A DNA stretch of 64,000 nt from Xanthomonas arboricola (GCF_002940665.1 NZ_MIGY01000003.1:310001-374000); one strand, 5' to 3'. Counted from the stretch's first letter, positions 49,861 through 59,540 are shown. Notes: generated by a model not told the origin, from the sequence alone. Program-made: numbers and translations.

Positions 49861-51942
49861 ATGCTTCCAGGTTTCGACGGGCTCCGATTCAGCCATTGGC
49901 AGACCGACCTACGCGAGGACGGCGTGGTCGTGCTCAGCCTCGATCGCCAGGGCGCACCGGTCAACGCGTTTTCGCAGGAGGTGCTGCTCGAACTGGGCGC
50001 ACTGGTCGAACGCCTGGCGCTGGACCCGCCCAAGGGCGTGGTGCTGCGCTCGGGCAAGCCCAACGGCTTCATCGCCGGCGCCGACCTGAAGGAATTTCAG
50101 GAATTCGACCGCAAGGGTACCGTCAACGATGCGATCCATCGCGGCCAGAGCGTCTTTCAGAAGCTGGCCGAACTGCCCTGCCCCACGGTCGCGGCGATCC
50201 ACGGCTTCTGCATGGGCGGCGGCACCGAGATCGCGCTGGCGTGCCGGTATCGCGTGGCCTCCGACGACGCCAGCACGCGCATCGGCCTGCCGGAAACCAA
50301 GCTCGGCATCTTTCCCGGCTGGGGCGGCAGCGCCCGCTTGCCGCGCCTGATCGGTGCGCCGGCGGCGATGGATCTGATGCTGACCGGCCGCACCGTCGCG
50401 GCCAAGGCTGCCCGCGCGATGGGCCTGGTCGACAAGGTCGCCGCGCCCGCGGTGCTGGTCGATGTCGCCGCCGCGCTTGCGCTCACCGGCAGCAAGCGCC
50501 CGTTCAAGCAGCGCGCCACCGCATGGGCCACCAATACCTTGCTCGCGCGCAAACTGCTGGCCCCACAGATGCGCAAGCAGGTCGCACGCAAGGCGCGCAA
50601 GGAGCACTACCCGGCTCCCTACGCCTTGATCAACGTGTGGGAGCGCGCTGGCGGCAGCGGCATCCAGGCGCGCCTGGCGGCCGAGCGCAAGGCGGTGGTC
50701 AAGCTCGCCAGCACGCCGACCGCGCGCAACCTGATCCGCATCTTCTTTCTCACCGAGCGCCTGAAGGCGCTGGGCGGCAAGGATGCCGGCGCTACGGCGC
50801 TGGCTCCGATCCGCCATGTGCATGTGGTCGGCGCCGGGGTGATGGGCGGCGATATCGCGGCCTGGGCTGCCTACAAGGGCTTCGAGGTAACGCTGCAGGA
50901 CCGCGAGCAGCGCTTCATCGATACGGCACTGGGCCGCGGCAACGAGTTGTTCGCCAAGCGCGTCAAGGACGAGGCCAAGCGGCCGGCGGTGGCAGCGCGC
51001 CTGCGTGGCGACCTGGCAGGCGCGGGCGTGGCGCAGGCGGACCTGGTGATCGAAGCGATCATCGAAAACCCGCAGGCCAAGCGCGAGCTGTATCAGTCCA
51101 TCGAGCCGCAGCTCAAGCCCGATGCGTTGCTGACCACCAACACCTCGTCGATTCCGTTGACCGAGCTACGCGGGCATATCCAGCGCCCGGCGCAGTTTGC
51201 CGGCCTGCACTACTTCAATCCGGTCTCGATGATGCCACTGGTGGAAATCGTGCAGCACGACGGGCTGGATCCGGCCAACGTCGCGCGCCTGGCGGCATTC
51301 TGCAAGGCGCTGGACAAGTTCCCGGTACCGGTGGCCGGCACCCCGGGCTTCCTGGTCAATCGCGTGCTGTTCCCGTACCTGCTCGAAGCGGCCACCGCCT
51401 ATGCCGAAGGCGTGCCGGGCCCGGTGCTGGACAAGACCGCGGTGACGTTCGGCATGCCGATGGGGCCGATCGAACTGATCGACACGGTGGGGCTGGACGT
51501 TGCAGCCGGCGTGGGCGCGGAGCTCGCCCCGTTTCTGCACCTGCCGATTCCGGCGGCGCTGGCCACCGTGGAGCCGGGCAAGCGCGGCAAGAAGGACGGT
51601 CAGGGCCTGTACAAGTGGGAGAACGGGCGCGCGGTCAAGCCCGAGGTCGCCAGCGGCTACGCGGTGCCGGCAGACCTGGAAGATCGCCTGATCCTGCCGC
51701 TGCTCAACGAAGCGGTCGCCTGCCTGCACGACGGCGTGGTGACCGATGCGGACCTGCTCGACGCCGGCGTGATCTTCGGCACCGGCTTTGCCCCGTTCCG
51801 CGGCGGCCCGATCCAGCACATCCGCAGTGTCGGCGCCGACGCCTTGCTGGCCCGTCTGCAGGCACTGCAGGCGCACTATGGCGAGCGTTTCGCGCCGCGC
51901 CCAGGCTGGCAGTCGCCGTTGTTGCGTGAACCGGTGGCGTGA
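49861..51942 (+). CDS. fadB: Bifunctional enoyl-CoA hydratase / 3-hydroxyacyl-CoA dehydrogenase (FadB/FadJ-like)
   Basis: A 693-aa beta-oxidation protein. Residues 15-200 form a crotonase domain with the oxyanion segments GFIAGADLKEF and HGFCMGGGTEIALACRYR. Residues 315-500 are the NAD-binding hydroxyacyl-CoA dehydrogenase domain (HVVGAGVMGGDIAAWAAYKG, then GLHYFNPVSMMPLVEIV with the catalytic His). C-terminal HAD domains end near 690 (GTGFAPFRGGPIQHI). It hydrates enoyl-CoA and oxidises 3-hydroxyacyl-CoA. No thiolase (FadA) follows directly. FadB or FadJ identity is not settled. Divergent from rpoE. Confidence 0.93.
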   Translation: MLPGFDGLRFSHWQTDLREDGVVVLSLDRQGAPVNAFSQEVLLELGALVERLALDPPKGVVLRSGKPNGFIAGADLKEFQEFDRKGTVNDAIHRGQSVFQKLAELPCPTVAAIHGFCMGGGTEIALACRYRVASDDASTRIGLPETKLGIFPGWGGSARLPRLIGAPAAMDLMLTGRTVAAKAARAMGLVDKVAAPAVLVDVAAALALTGSKRPFKQRATAWATNTLLARKLLAPQMRKQVARKARKEHYPAPYALINVWERAGGSGIQARLAAERKAVVKLASTPTARNLIRIFFLTERLKALGGKDAGATALAPIRHVHVVGAGVMGGDIAAWAAYKGFEVTLQDREQRFIDTALGRGNELFAKRVKDEAKRPAVAARLRGDLAGAGVAQADLVIEAIIENPQAKRELYQSIEPQLKPDALLTTNTSSIPLTELRGHIQRPAQFAGLHYFNPVSMMPLVEIVQHDGLDPANVARLAAFCKALDKFPVPVAGTPGFLVNRVLFPYLLEAATAYAEGVPGPVLDKTAVTFGMPMGPIELIDTVGLDVAAGVGAELAPFLHLPIPAALATVEPGKRGKKDGQGLYKWENGRAVKPEVASGYAVPADLEDRLILPLLNEAVACLHDGVVTDADLLDAGVIFGTGFAPFRGGPIQHIRSVGADALLARLQALQAHYGERFAPRPGWQSPLLREPVA

Positions 51943-52060
51943 GCCGTCGACGCTGTCTTCGACGTCGATCAGACACGCAGGCGAGAGGCGATCGGCGACC
52001 GCACTGATCTGACGGTTGCAGCGCGGCAAGCCGTCGACACGAGCTGTCGCAGGCAATCAG

Positions 52061-52098
52061 AAAAAACAACGGCGAGCCTTGGCTCGCCGTTGTTTTTT
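52061..52098. terminator. Bidirectional intrinsic terminator
   Basis: CAACGGCGAGCC (52067-52078) pairs perfectly with GGCTCGCCGTTG (52081-52092), with AAAAAA before and TTTTTT after. It ends both the FadB-like gene and the convergent TonB receptor gene. Confidence 0.95.
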
Positions 52099-52116
52099 AC
52101 CGAGTTGCAACGTGCC

Positions 52117-54969
52117 TCAGAAACGCAGACCCACACTGGTGAAGAAGTAACGGCCAGCCTGGTCGTAACCGGCGAGCGAGTTGCCGTTGAAGGTCAGGCT
52201 GCCGCCCACCAGCGGCGGCTCCTTGTCGGCGATGTTGTTGATGCCCAACGTCCAGGTGACGTAATCGCCCAACTGCATCGAACCGGACAGGTCGAAGTAG
52301 TTGTACGCCGACACCTTGTTGTCCTGGTTCACCAGGCGGACGTCGGTTGTGCCACGGGTGCCGTCGGTGTTCTGGTAATCCAGCTCACCGATGTAGCGCC
52401 AGCGCAGCCCGACGGTGTAGCGATCGAAGCTGTAGCGCGTGCTCAGCACATGCCGCCATTCGGCACTGTTGCAGGCCACGTTGACCACGCCCGCGCAGTC
52501 GTAGGTCACTTCCTGCACACCCGGAACCGGCTCGTACTCCTGCTTGATGGCGTAGCTGCCCATCATCGAGGCGGTCAGGCGCCCGGGGCCGACGCTCCAG
52601 GCATACGACGCGGTCAGATCCACGCCCTGGAAATGCAACGAACCAAAATTATCCTGGGAATTGAGGATCAGACCGGAGACGTCCGGGTCGCTACCGCGGA
52701 ACAGGTCACCTGTCGTGGCATTGCGGCGCACGCGGCTGCAGATATCCGCATTACCGGTCACGCCGCATGCGGTCAGGATGTTGGACGAGCCGATGCTGCG
52801 GATCGCATCGTCGATCTTGATGTCGTAGTAATCCACGCTCAGATCGAGCCCCTTGACGGGGCTGGCAGCAAAACCGACGGTCCAGGTGTTGGCCGTTTCC
52901 GGCTGCAGTGCCGTGTTACCGCCGCCGATTTCGTTGTACTGACCGGCCGGGTTGGCCGCAACGCGGCCGTATTGCGCCGCGGTGACGCCGGTGTTGGCGC
53001 ACTGGGCCTGAGTGAAGACCGGATTGGCACCGGCGCACGGGTCGCTGCCGCTCCACAGCCCGATCGTATTTTCGTTGTACAGCTCGGTCACGTTGGGAGC
53101 GCGGATCGCACGGTTCCAGCCGGCGCGCAGGTGGTACTTGCCATCGACGAATGTCGCACCCAGACCGGCTTTATAAGTACTCACGCCGCCGGAGGTGTCG
53201 TAGTCCGAGTAGCGATAGCCAAGCTGCATGTCGAGATGATCCAGACTACCGGCCTGCGCCACCAGCGGCACCGCGCCTTCGAGGAACAGTTCCTTGACGC
53301 CGATGTCGCCGGACACATTGGAGGTCGGGCCACCCAGGCCGGTGAAGTTGCCGGTCTGCATGTTGCTGTCGGCCACCCGCTTGAAGGTTTCGGTGCGGGT
53401 TTCGACACCGCCGACCAGACTGATCGGGTTATCGCCGGCCCACGGCAGGCTATAGCCGAAATTACCGGTCACATAGGCATTGAACACGCGCATCGAGGTT
53501 TCGTAGTTGACGATACCCACGCCCTGCAGCGCTTCTGCCTCTGCTGCGGTGACACTGTCGGTCCACACGCTGTAGGGCACGCAGCCATCGAACGAACCAG
53601 GCTGGCAGCCCAGCAGCGCGTCACGTACCCGCGTGGTCACGAAGTCGTTTCTGTTTTCCGACTTGGTGGTACTGCGGTTATAGGTGAACGAGGCGTCGTA
53701 CGACCAGTTGTCGTTGATGTCGCCCTGGGCGCCGGTGGTGATGCTGAAACTGTTGGTATCCGAGTCGGTGATGCGCGGGCCGCCTTCGACGTTGCGCTTG
53801 GCCACATAGACGGTGAACTCATCGTCGGTGATGCCCACATCGTTGCACAAGCTACCGATCACCGAGGTGGCGCAGTTGACGTTGAGGTCGGTGAAAAACG
53901 CACCCGACGGCGCGATCTGGGTCGAACTCTTGCGGTTGACGAACAGGGTTTCGAGATAGGGCTTGAAGTGCTCGTTGACCTCGTATTTGATGTTGGTGCC
54001 GGCCGTGTAGCGCGTATCCGGACGCTGGTAGTAGTTCAATGGTGCGAAGTTGTAGAGATTCGGGGATGCGACCTGCGACCAGGTTCCGCCGGCGGAAGGC
54101 TGCACATAGAACGCGCCAGCCGACGGAGCGACGACATAGAAGTTGGCCGGGTCTGCGGTGGCTGACCCGCCGCACGCAGTGCCGCGGTTGCTCAAGGCGC
54201 ATGCGGAGTAATCGCGCTGGCCCTGCAGCAGTGGATCGTTCTCGCGCCAGGTCGCCCATGCGGTGGCATGCCCCGCCTCGCCGAAGCTGCCGCCGATGGC
54301 CAGGTCCACATTGCGCGAGATGCCGTCGAAACCGGAGTTCCCTGTCGGATAATCGTAACCGGCATCGTCCATCAGGCCGCGCATCAACGTGTTGCCATTG
54401 TCGTGCTGGTAGGCGTTGTAGCCCATGTCGACACTGACACCTTCGAACTCGTCGTCGAGCACGAAATTGACCACGCCGGCGACGGCATCCGAGCCGTACA
54501 CCGCCGAGGCGCCGCCGGTCAGGATGTCCACGCGGCGCACCAGCGCTGCCGGAATGATGCTGATGTCCGGACTCTCGCCAATGCCCTTGGGAATGCGCCT
54601 GCCGTTGACCAGGGTCAAGGTGCGCTGCGCGCCCAATCCCCGCAGATCGACGGTCGCATAGCCCTGCGAGCCATTGTTGGCGAAGTTGTCAAAGCTCGCC
54701 GAAAGCTGCGGATACTGATTGATCAGGTCTTCGACCTTGGTCGAACCGGTGTACTGGAATTCTTCCTTGTTGATCTCTGCCACCGGACTGGAGGCAGTCA
54801 TCGTCTGGCTCTTGATGCGCGTACCGGTGACACTGATCGCGTCCAGGCTCTTGAGTTCCGTCGAGGGCTGATCCTGCGCCATCACGGTCCCCGACAGGGC
54901 CAACGCGGTGGCGCCAACCGTGAGCGATACCCGGATGGCGTCGCGCAGCTTGGTAGTCTTCAATCTCAT
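52117..54969 (-). CDS. TonB-dependent outer-membrane receptor
   Basis: A 950-aa receptor. A signal peptide (MRLKTTKLRDAIRVSL onward, cleavage near VMAQ) is followed by an early TonB-box-like stretch, LDAISVTGTRI. The plug domain (about 60-190) has STKVEDLINQYPQL and YATVDLRGLGAQRTLTLVNG, then DILTGGASAVYGSDAVAGV. The 22-strand barrel ends in FFTSVGLRF with terminal Phe. It would import a large or scarce substrate using TonB energy. No siderophore or carbohydrate genes flank it, while TPR-sulfotransferases do. ATG 54969; upstream in-frame codons lack a signal peptide. Confidence 0.95.
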   Translation of the reverse strand: MRLKTTKLRDAIRVSLTVGATALALSGTVMAQDQPSTELKSLDAISVTGTRIKSQTMTASSPVAEINKEEFQYTGSTKVEDLINQYPQLSASFDNFANNGSQGYATVDLRGLGAQRTLTLVNGRRIPKGIGESPDISIIPAALVRRVDILTGGASAVYGSDAVAGVVNFVLDDEFEGVSVDMGYNAYQHDNGNTLMRGLMDDAGYDYPTGNSGFDGISRNVDLAIGGSFGEAGHATAWATWRENDPLLQGQRDYSACALSNRGTACGGSATADPANFYVVAPSAGAFYVQPSAGGTWSQVASPNLYNFAPLNYYQRPDTRYTAGTNIKYEVNEHFKPYLETLFVNRKSSTQIAPSGAFFTDLNVNCATSVIGSLCNDVGITDDEFTVYVAKRNVEGGPRITDSDTNSFSITTGAQGDINDNWSYDASFTYNRSTTKSENRNDFVTTRVRDALLGCQPGSFDGCVPYSVWTDSVTAAEAEALQGVGIVNYETSMRVFNAYVTGNFGYSLPWAGDNPISLVGGVETRTETFKRVADSNMQTGNFTGLGGPTSNVSGDIGVKELFLEGAVPLVAQAGSLDHLDMQLGYRYSDYDTSGGVSTYKAGLGATFVDGKYHLRAGWNRAIRAPNVTELYNENTIGLWSGSDPCAGANPVFTQAQCANTGVTAAQYGRVAANPAGQYNEIGGGNTALQPETANTWTVGFAASPVKGLDLSVDYYDIKIDDAIRSIGSSNILTACGVTGNADICSRVRRNATTGDLFRGSDPDVSGLILNSQDNFGSLHFQGVDLTASYAWSVGPGRLTASMMGSYAIKQEYEPVPGVQEVTYDCAGVVNVACNSAEWRHVLSTRYSFDRYTVGLRWRYIGELDYQNTDGTRGTTDVRLVNQDNKVSAYNYFDLSGSMQLGDYVTWTLGINNIADKEPPLVGGSLTFNGNSLAGYDQAGRYFFTSVGLRF

Positions 54970-55348
54970 CTCTCTCTCCGAAAGTCCGAACGGGTAAGCG
55001 CAGCGCGGTGCGCTTGCATCTGAAGCGATGCCGGCACGTGCTGCGACGTCGTTGGCAAGCGCGTCAAACTGCGCTTCCACACTGGCGAACGGCCGGACGA
55101 AAAAGCGCCCGAAAAACGTTGCCAACCCGATGTTAAGACCACGTTGAGGAGAATTAAAGCGCCATTCAGAAATGCTCCGAATCGGTGCGGCGAATCCCCA
55201 AAACAGTGCGGATGCCAGGGAAAAATGGCCATTTTCCGCCGGTGTCTTGTGTGGAACTCGATGTCGCCACGTGTGTTCGCTCGTCGCTCGCGAGCCAGCG
55301 GCGCGCTCACTCGAAAGACTGGACCGGATGATCGGCCAGCGCCAATCG
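54970..55348. other. 379-base gap upstream of the TonB receptor
   Basis: No supported gene. It holds the promoter region of the receptor (minus strand) and the downstream end of the sulfotransferase gene. A 14-bp perfect palindrome, AAAATGGCCATTTT (55222-55235), lies about 255 nt upstream of the receptor start and might be an operator. Confidence 0.4.
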
Positions 55349-56932
55349 CTACACCACTTCGACGCCGGGCACGATCACGCCAGCTGCCTGAAGTCGCGTC
55401 AACAAAGGCAGCAATCCATCCATATGCCGCCGAGAGCTATGCACCGAGCGTTGATGGACATCGCCGCGCACCTGCGCCGCGCTCGCAGTCACGAACGGCA
55501 CATGCTCCAGTTCGGCGATGGCGTCACTGCGCGTCAACCCGCACCAGCTCAGCACCCGCGCGATCTGCTGGTCGGTGTCGCGCACCAACTCTTCGTAGTG
55601 CACATCGAGAATGCTGCCAGGCAGTACCGCATGCCAGTGCCGCATGGTCTGCTGATACGCCAGGTAGTAATCGGCGAGCTCATCGAGCGCATACGAGAAC
55701 GGATAGGCGTTGTAGAACAGGGTCTTGTATATCGCATAACAGGTGTCCAGCGGATCGCGCACCAGATGGATGATGCGTGCACGTGGCAGCGCGGTGGCAA
55801 TCATGCCGCAATACAGGTAATTGACCGGCATCTTGTCGATGAACACCGGATGGTCGCGCACCAGCTCACGGGCGCCGCGCAGATACTCCTGCCCAAGCGC
55901 CGCAAAATCGATCTGCAGCGACGCCTGCGCGGCGGTCAATTCGGGATTGGTCGACAATGCGCCGGATGTCGCATTGCCGAGCAGCGCACCGAAATCCATC
56001 AGCTCCCCGGCCGAACGTGCACCGCCGCGCTGGATCAGCAGGCGCTCCAGCAAGGTGGTGCCTGAGCGTGGCAGCCCGACGATGAAGATGGCCCCCTCGC
56101 CCGCATGACCGGGCTGCAGTGCGCGCAAGGCAGGCGGGTCGTACGCCTCTCGCACCTGAGCGATATGCGCACACTCGGCAGCAACGTCGTACTGCAGTGT
56201 CTTGCGCTTGCAGGCCGCTGCGGCGGTCAGTGTCTCGAAGGATTCCGCATGCTGGCCCAGGTCCTCCAGCTCCTTGCTCAAGGCGTACAGGCCTGCCGCT
56301 CGGGCGGATGGTTCCGATAGCGTGGTCAAACGGTGACGCAGATCGTCCAGGTGGTTGTGCTGCCCGGTCTGACGCCGGAGCGTGGCGCGCAGGTACAAGG
56401 CATCGCCCGTGCCGGGTGCCAGTTGCAACAGCCGCTCCAGGGTGAGCTCAGCCGCATCGAATTCACCGCCAAAGAACTGCATGGTGGCGAGGTCGTACAG
56501 CAAGCCGGGCTGTTCTCCCAGCAATGTCATCGCATGCCGATACGCGTCGCGGGCGGCCGCCACCTCGTGGCAGCCGCTGTACAGCGCGCCGATCCGCCAC
56601 CATGCAGCGCCGTCGGCGGCCGCCAGCGCCTGCGCCTGGCCGGCGACGAGCCGGGCCTCGCGGCGGCGACGCAGCTGCAGCAGCAAGCTGCCGTATTTCA
56701 TCAATAGCGGGAGCGGTGACGTTGCAACCGCCGCAGCCTGTGCGATGCGGTCGGCTGCGGCCTGCGGATCGCCATTGGCCAACCGAGCTTCGCTGGCAAG
56801 CTCCAGCAGATGCGCATTGCCAGGCTGCTCTGCGCAGGCGCGGTCGGCAAACACGACGGCCTCGGCATAACGTCCCTGACGTAGCAGTTGATACCCGTTG
56901 TGCAACAGTGCGCGCAGCTGTCTCTCAGTCAT
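55349..56932 (-). CDS. TPR-containing sulfotransferase family protein
   Basis: A 527-aa cytosolic protein. Residues 1-250 are tetratricopeptide-like helices (LLRQGRYAEAVVFADRACAE, YDLATMQFFGGEFDAAEL). Residues 285-510 form a sulfotransferase domain with the PAPS 5'-phosphosulfate loop IVGLPRSGTTLLERLL near 285 and the 3'-phosphate motif HLVRDPLDTCYAIY near 400. It would transfer sulfate from PAPS to a protein or small acceptor; the TPR part suggests a protein substrate. ATG 56932. It lies beside a TonB receptor and a second enzyme of the same kind at 57.6 kb. Confidence 0.9.
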   Translation of the reverse strand: MTERQLRALLHNGYQLLRQGRYAEAVVFADRACAEQPGNAHLLELASEARLANGDPQAAADRIAQAAAVATSPLPLLMKYGSLLLQLRRRREARLVAGQAQALAAADGAAWWRIGALYSGCHEVAAARDAYRHAMTLLGEQPGLLYDLATMQFFGGEFDAAELTLERLLQLAPGTGDALYLRATLRRQTGQHNHLDDLRHRLTTLSEPSARAAGLYALSKELEDLGQHAESFETLTAAAACKRKTLQYDVAAECAHIAQVREAYDPPALRALQPGHAGEGAIFIVGLPRSGTTLLERLLIQRGGARSAGELMDFGALLGNATSGALSTNPELTAAQASLQIDFAALGQEYLRGARELVRDHPVFIDKMPVNYLYCGMIATALPRARIIHLVRDPLDTCYAIYKTLFYNAYPFSYALDELADYYLAYQQTMRHWHAVLPGSILDVHYEELVRDTDQQIARVLSWCGLTRSDAIAELEHVPFVTASAAQVRGDVHQRSVHSSRRHMDGLLPLLTRLQAAGVIVPGVEVV

Positions 56933-56972
56933 TCGTTCTCTTCTGTTTGTTGCGATGCCGTCGTTGGCCTGG

Positions 56973-57431
56973 CTAGTCGATGCGGCGGGCGCGTAGCGCC
57001 ACACCGGCAGCGGTGACCAGCATGTAGCTTCCCATTGCGGCCTTGCGGATCACCACGACCTCACCCTCGGCCAGCGGCCCGCGGCTGGTCGCTTCTGTCA
57101 GCGCCCAGCGCTGACGACTGTCCAGCGACACGATGCGCGTACCGTCTGGCTGATACGCCACTGCAAGCACCTTCGCGGTGAGTTGCGCAGGCGCTGATTG
57201 CTGCGCGCCTGTCGCTGCCGAGGCCTGTTGGCTGCTGCGGCCGAATGCCCTGACTGCCCTATCCGCCTCCGCCGCCCGCACCGCCTGCGTTGGCGGGAAG
57301 CTGGCGTCATAGCAGGCCAGCCGCGGCAAGGGATCGAGTACTGCGGCGCAGCGATGCGTCGGCACGTCCTGCGCCGATGCCGCCCAGGCGCAGCTCAACA
57401 CCGTCAGCCCCAACACCACTCGCTTGTGCAT
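56973..57431 (-). CDS. Small secreted protein with CYD motif
   Basis: A 152-aa protein with an N-terminal signal peptide (MHKRVVLGLTVLSCAWAASAQ). The mature start carries HRCAAVLDPLPRLACYDASF, a Cys-x(n)-R-L-A-C-Y-D pattern seen in several small periplasmic proteins. An Ala/Gln linker and a C-terminal beta part follow (KVLAVAYQPDGTRIVSLDS, VVVIRKAAMGSYMLV). Two Cys could form a disulfide. The family function is unknown to me. It lies 40 nt upstream of the sulfotransferase gene on the same strand, so they may be co-transcribed. Confidence 0.78.
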   Translation of the reverse strand: MHKRVVLGLTVLSCAWAASAQDVPTHRCAAVLDPLPRLACYDASFPPTQAVRAAEADRAVRAFGRSSQQASAATGAQQSAPAQLTAKVLAVAYQPDGTRIVSLDSRQRWALTEATSRGPLAEGEVVVIRKAAMGSYMLVTAAGVALRARRID

Positions 57432-57591
57432 GCGCGCATCTTCACTCGTCGATTGCAGCAGAGCATACAAGGCAAGCGGCGAGTGCAGGAAAGACCGCTC
57501 ATCAACGTCCGCCACGGGCCGATTGAACGCATCGACGGCGCCGCCTAAGCTGCAAACCCCCCACCCGTTGCAAGATTGCCTGGAAAACGCC

Positions 57592-59094
57592 TTGGACCCG
57601 TCCTTGCAGCACGCCGCACGCTTACTGCAACAAGGCCATCTGGCGCAGGCGATCGCCGCCTATCGCCGCATCCTGCAGGCGCAGCCCCGATGCGCCGATG
57701 CCTGGTACAACCTGGGATATCTGCTGCGCCAGACCGGCGAGGCATCCGCCGCACTGGACGCTTATGCGCAGGCATTGCAGCACGGTGCCGCGCTGCCGGA
57801 ACAGATCCACCTCAATCGCGCCGCGCTGCTGAGCGACCATCTACATCAGGAGGCGGCAGCGCTGAAGGAACTCGACCTGGCACTGCAGTGCCGGCCGGAC
57901 TACGCCCCTGCCTTGCTCAATCTGGGCAATCTGCAGGAAGAGCTGGGCGCACGCGACCAGGCGGTCGCCGCCTATCGCCGGCTGCTCGCCAATCCTCCTG
58001 TCGATGCCCAGACACGGGCGCTGCAGCTGCAAGCCACCGCACGCCTGCTGCACCTGGATCCTCCCACGCATGCGCAGGACACACGCCTGCTCGCACTTGC
58101 GCAGGCAGGCTCGGTCGGGGGGCAGGATCCTGCGTTGACGGCCACGCTGCTGCATGCAGTGGCCCATGCCTATGACCGCCTCGGCCTGCACAGCCAGGCA
58201 TTCGATGCGGCCAGTGCCGCCAACCGGCATGGCCATGCACATGCGCGGCGCTACGACCCGATCCGCACACAGCAGCAGTTCGACAGCATCGCTGCGGTAT
58301 TTGCCGATGCAAGCGACGCGCGCCAGCTACCGCCCATGGATGCTGTCGGCGACGCGGTACCGCCACTGTTTATCTGCGGCATGTTCCGCTCCGGCTCCAC
58401 CTTGATCGAACAGGCCTTGTCGCGCCACTCGTGCATTGCTGCAGGGGGCGAACTGGATGCGTTGCCGCGACTGGTTGCACAGTCGCTGTCGCCGTTCCCG
58501 CAAGCCGCGCAGCATCTGTCCTCGCACACGCTGGCGCAGCTGGCTGCGGCCTATCGTCAACGCGTGGCTGCGGCCGTTCCCCATCACGCGCAACTGCGCT
58601 ACATCACCGACAAACGTCCCGACAACTTTCTACTGATCGGGCTGATCAAGCAGCTGTTTCCGGCGGCCAGGATCGTGCACACACGTCGTCACCCGCTGGA
58701 CAACGGGCTGTCGATCTTCATGCAGCAGCTCAATCCACAACGCTTTGACTATGCGGGCCGGCTGGAGGATATCGGGCATTTCTATGCCGCCTACCAGCGA
58801 CTGATGGCGCATTGGCTGTCGTTGTATCCGGACAGCATCCATACCTTCGACTATGACGCCTTCGTCGCCGCGCCGGAACGCAGCCTGCGTGCACTGCTGG
58901 ACTTTTTGCAGTTGCCCTGGGAACCGGATTGCCTGGATTTCCACAGGGCACCTGGAGCCGTCAGGACAGCCAGCTACTGGCAGGTGCGCCAGCCCCTGCA
59001 TGGCGATGCGTCCGGACGCTGGAAGCCCTACGCGACCCAGCTCGCTCCGCTGCGCGCCACGCTTGCCCGGTTCGGCATCACGCCTGCGGACTGA
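57592..59094 (+). CDS. Second TPR-containing sulfotransferase
   Basis: A protein of about 500 aa, divergent from the first. TPR helices occupy the N-terminal half (AARLLQQGHLAQAIAAYRRI, ADAWYNLGYLLRQTGEASAA). The sulfotransferase domain has ICGMFRSGSTLIEQALSRH (5'-PSB loop) and IVHTRRHPLDNGLSIFMQ (3'-PB), with YITDKRPDNFLLIGLIKQLF between. The start is uncertain: TTG 57592 has TGGAAA 7-12 nt upstream, TTG 57568 is possible, and the nearest in-frame ATG (57430) would overlap the divergent gene's start. Same predicted activity as the enzyme at 55.3-56.9 kb, but clearly diverged. Confidence 0.88.
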   Translation: MDPSLQHAARLLQQGHLAQAIAAYRRILQAQPRCADAWYNLGYLLRQTGEASAALDAYAQALQHGAALPEQIHLNRAALLSDHLHQEAAALKELDLALQCRPDYAPALLNLGNLQEELGARDQAVAAYRRLLANPPVDAQTRALQLQATARLLHLDPPTHAQDTRLLALAQAGSVGGQDPALTATLLHAVAHAYDRLGLHSQAFDAASAANRHGHAHARRYDPIRTQQQFDSIAAVFADASDARQLPPMDAVGDAVPPLFICGMFRSGSTLIEQALSRHSCIAAGGELDALPRLVAQSLSPFPQAAQHLSSHTLAQLAAAYRQRVAAAVPHHAQLRYITDKRPDNFLLIGLIKQLFPAARIVHTRRHPLDNGLSIFMQQLNPQRFDYAGRLEDIGHFYAAYQRLMAHWLSLYPDSIHTFDYDAFVAAPERSLRALLDFLQLPWEPDCLDFHRAPGAVRTASYWQVRQPLHGDASGRWKPYATQLAPLRATLARFGITPAD

Positions 59095-59117
59095 ATCGGT
59101 CGACTACCGGCGATACC

Positions 59118-59540
59118 TCATCCCGCACGGTGGCGCGCGATCGCCGCCTCCATGGCATTGCCCATCTGCCGCTCCTCCCGGCTCAGCAGCGGGTTCCAGA
59201 CATCGAAGATCAGCACCGCACGCAGCTGCGCGCTCGCGTTGCGCGCCTCATGTCCGATCGAGTCGAATACCAGCACCTTGCCGACCTCGCACTGCCGCTA
59301 GTCGTAACCGACACCGAAGCTGCAGCCCTCGGGCACGATCAACGCAAGATGCGCCACCAGACGCGCGTTGGTCTGTCCATGGTGCGGCGGAATGACGGTC
59401 AGCGGCGAGGCACCAAAGACATCGCGTTCGGACACGCGCCATCGATCTGCACCGCATCGACCAATGCCAACGCGGCTGCGGTTGCCGGCACTGCCGGAGT
59501 GGTGCCCGGCACCGTCATACCGCCGCCAAGCAGGCGAGAA
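59118..59540 (-). pseudogene. Remnant of an aspartyl/asparaginyl beta-hydroxylase
   Basis: Reading the minus strand, IPPHHGQTNARLVAHLALIV, then PEGCSFGVGYD, a TAG stop (59298-59300), and then RQCEVGKVLVFDSIGHEAR and LRAVLIFDVWNPLLSREER are collinear with the catalytic domain of aspartyl/asparaginyl beta-hydroxylases (2OG-Fe(II) fold; iron His in PPHHG and in GHEAR). The part before PPHHG continues better in another frame (TPAVPATAAALALVDAVQID), so a frameshift near 59410-59425 is also present. The 5' part is missing because the CzcD-like gene ends at 59565. It is probably non-functional, though amber readthrough cannot be excluded. Confidence 0.75.

Noticed and set aside
49896-51929. 677-aa open frame overlapping the FadB-like gene on the same strand
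   Set aside because: Out-of-frame shadow. The crotonase and dehydrogenase motifs are all in the 49861 frame.
52090-54165. 691-aa open frame on the plus strand
   Set aside because: Mirror frame of the TonB receptor in GC-rich DNA; no start signal or recognisable motif.
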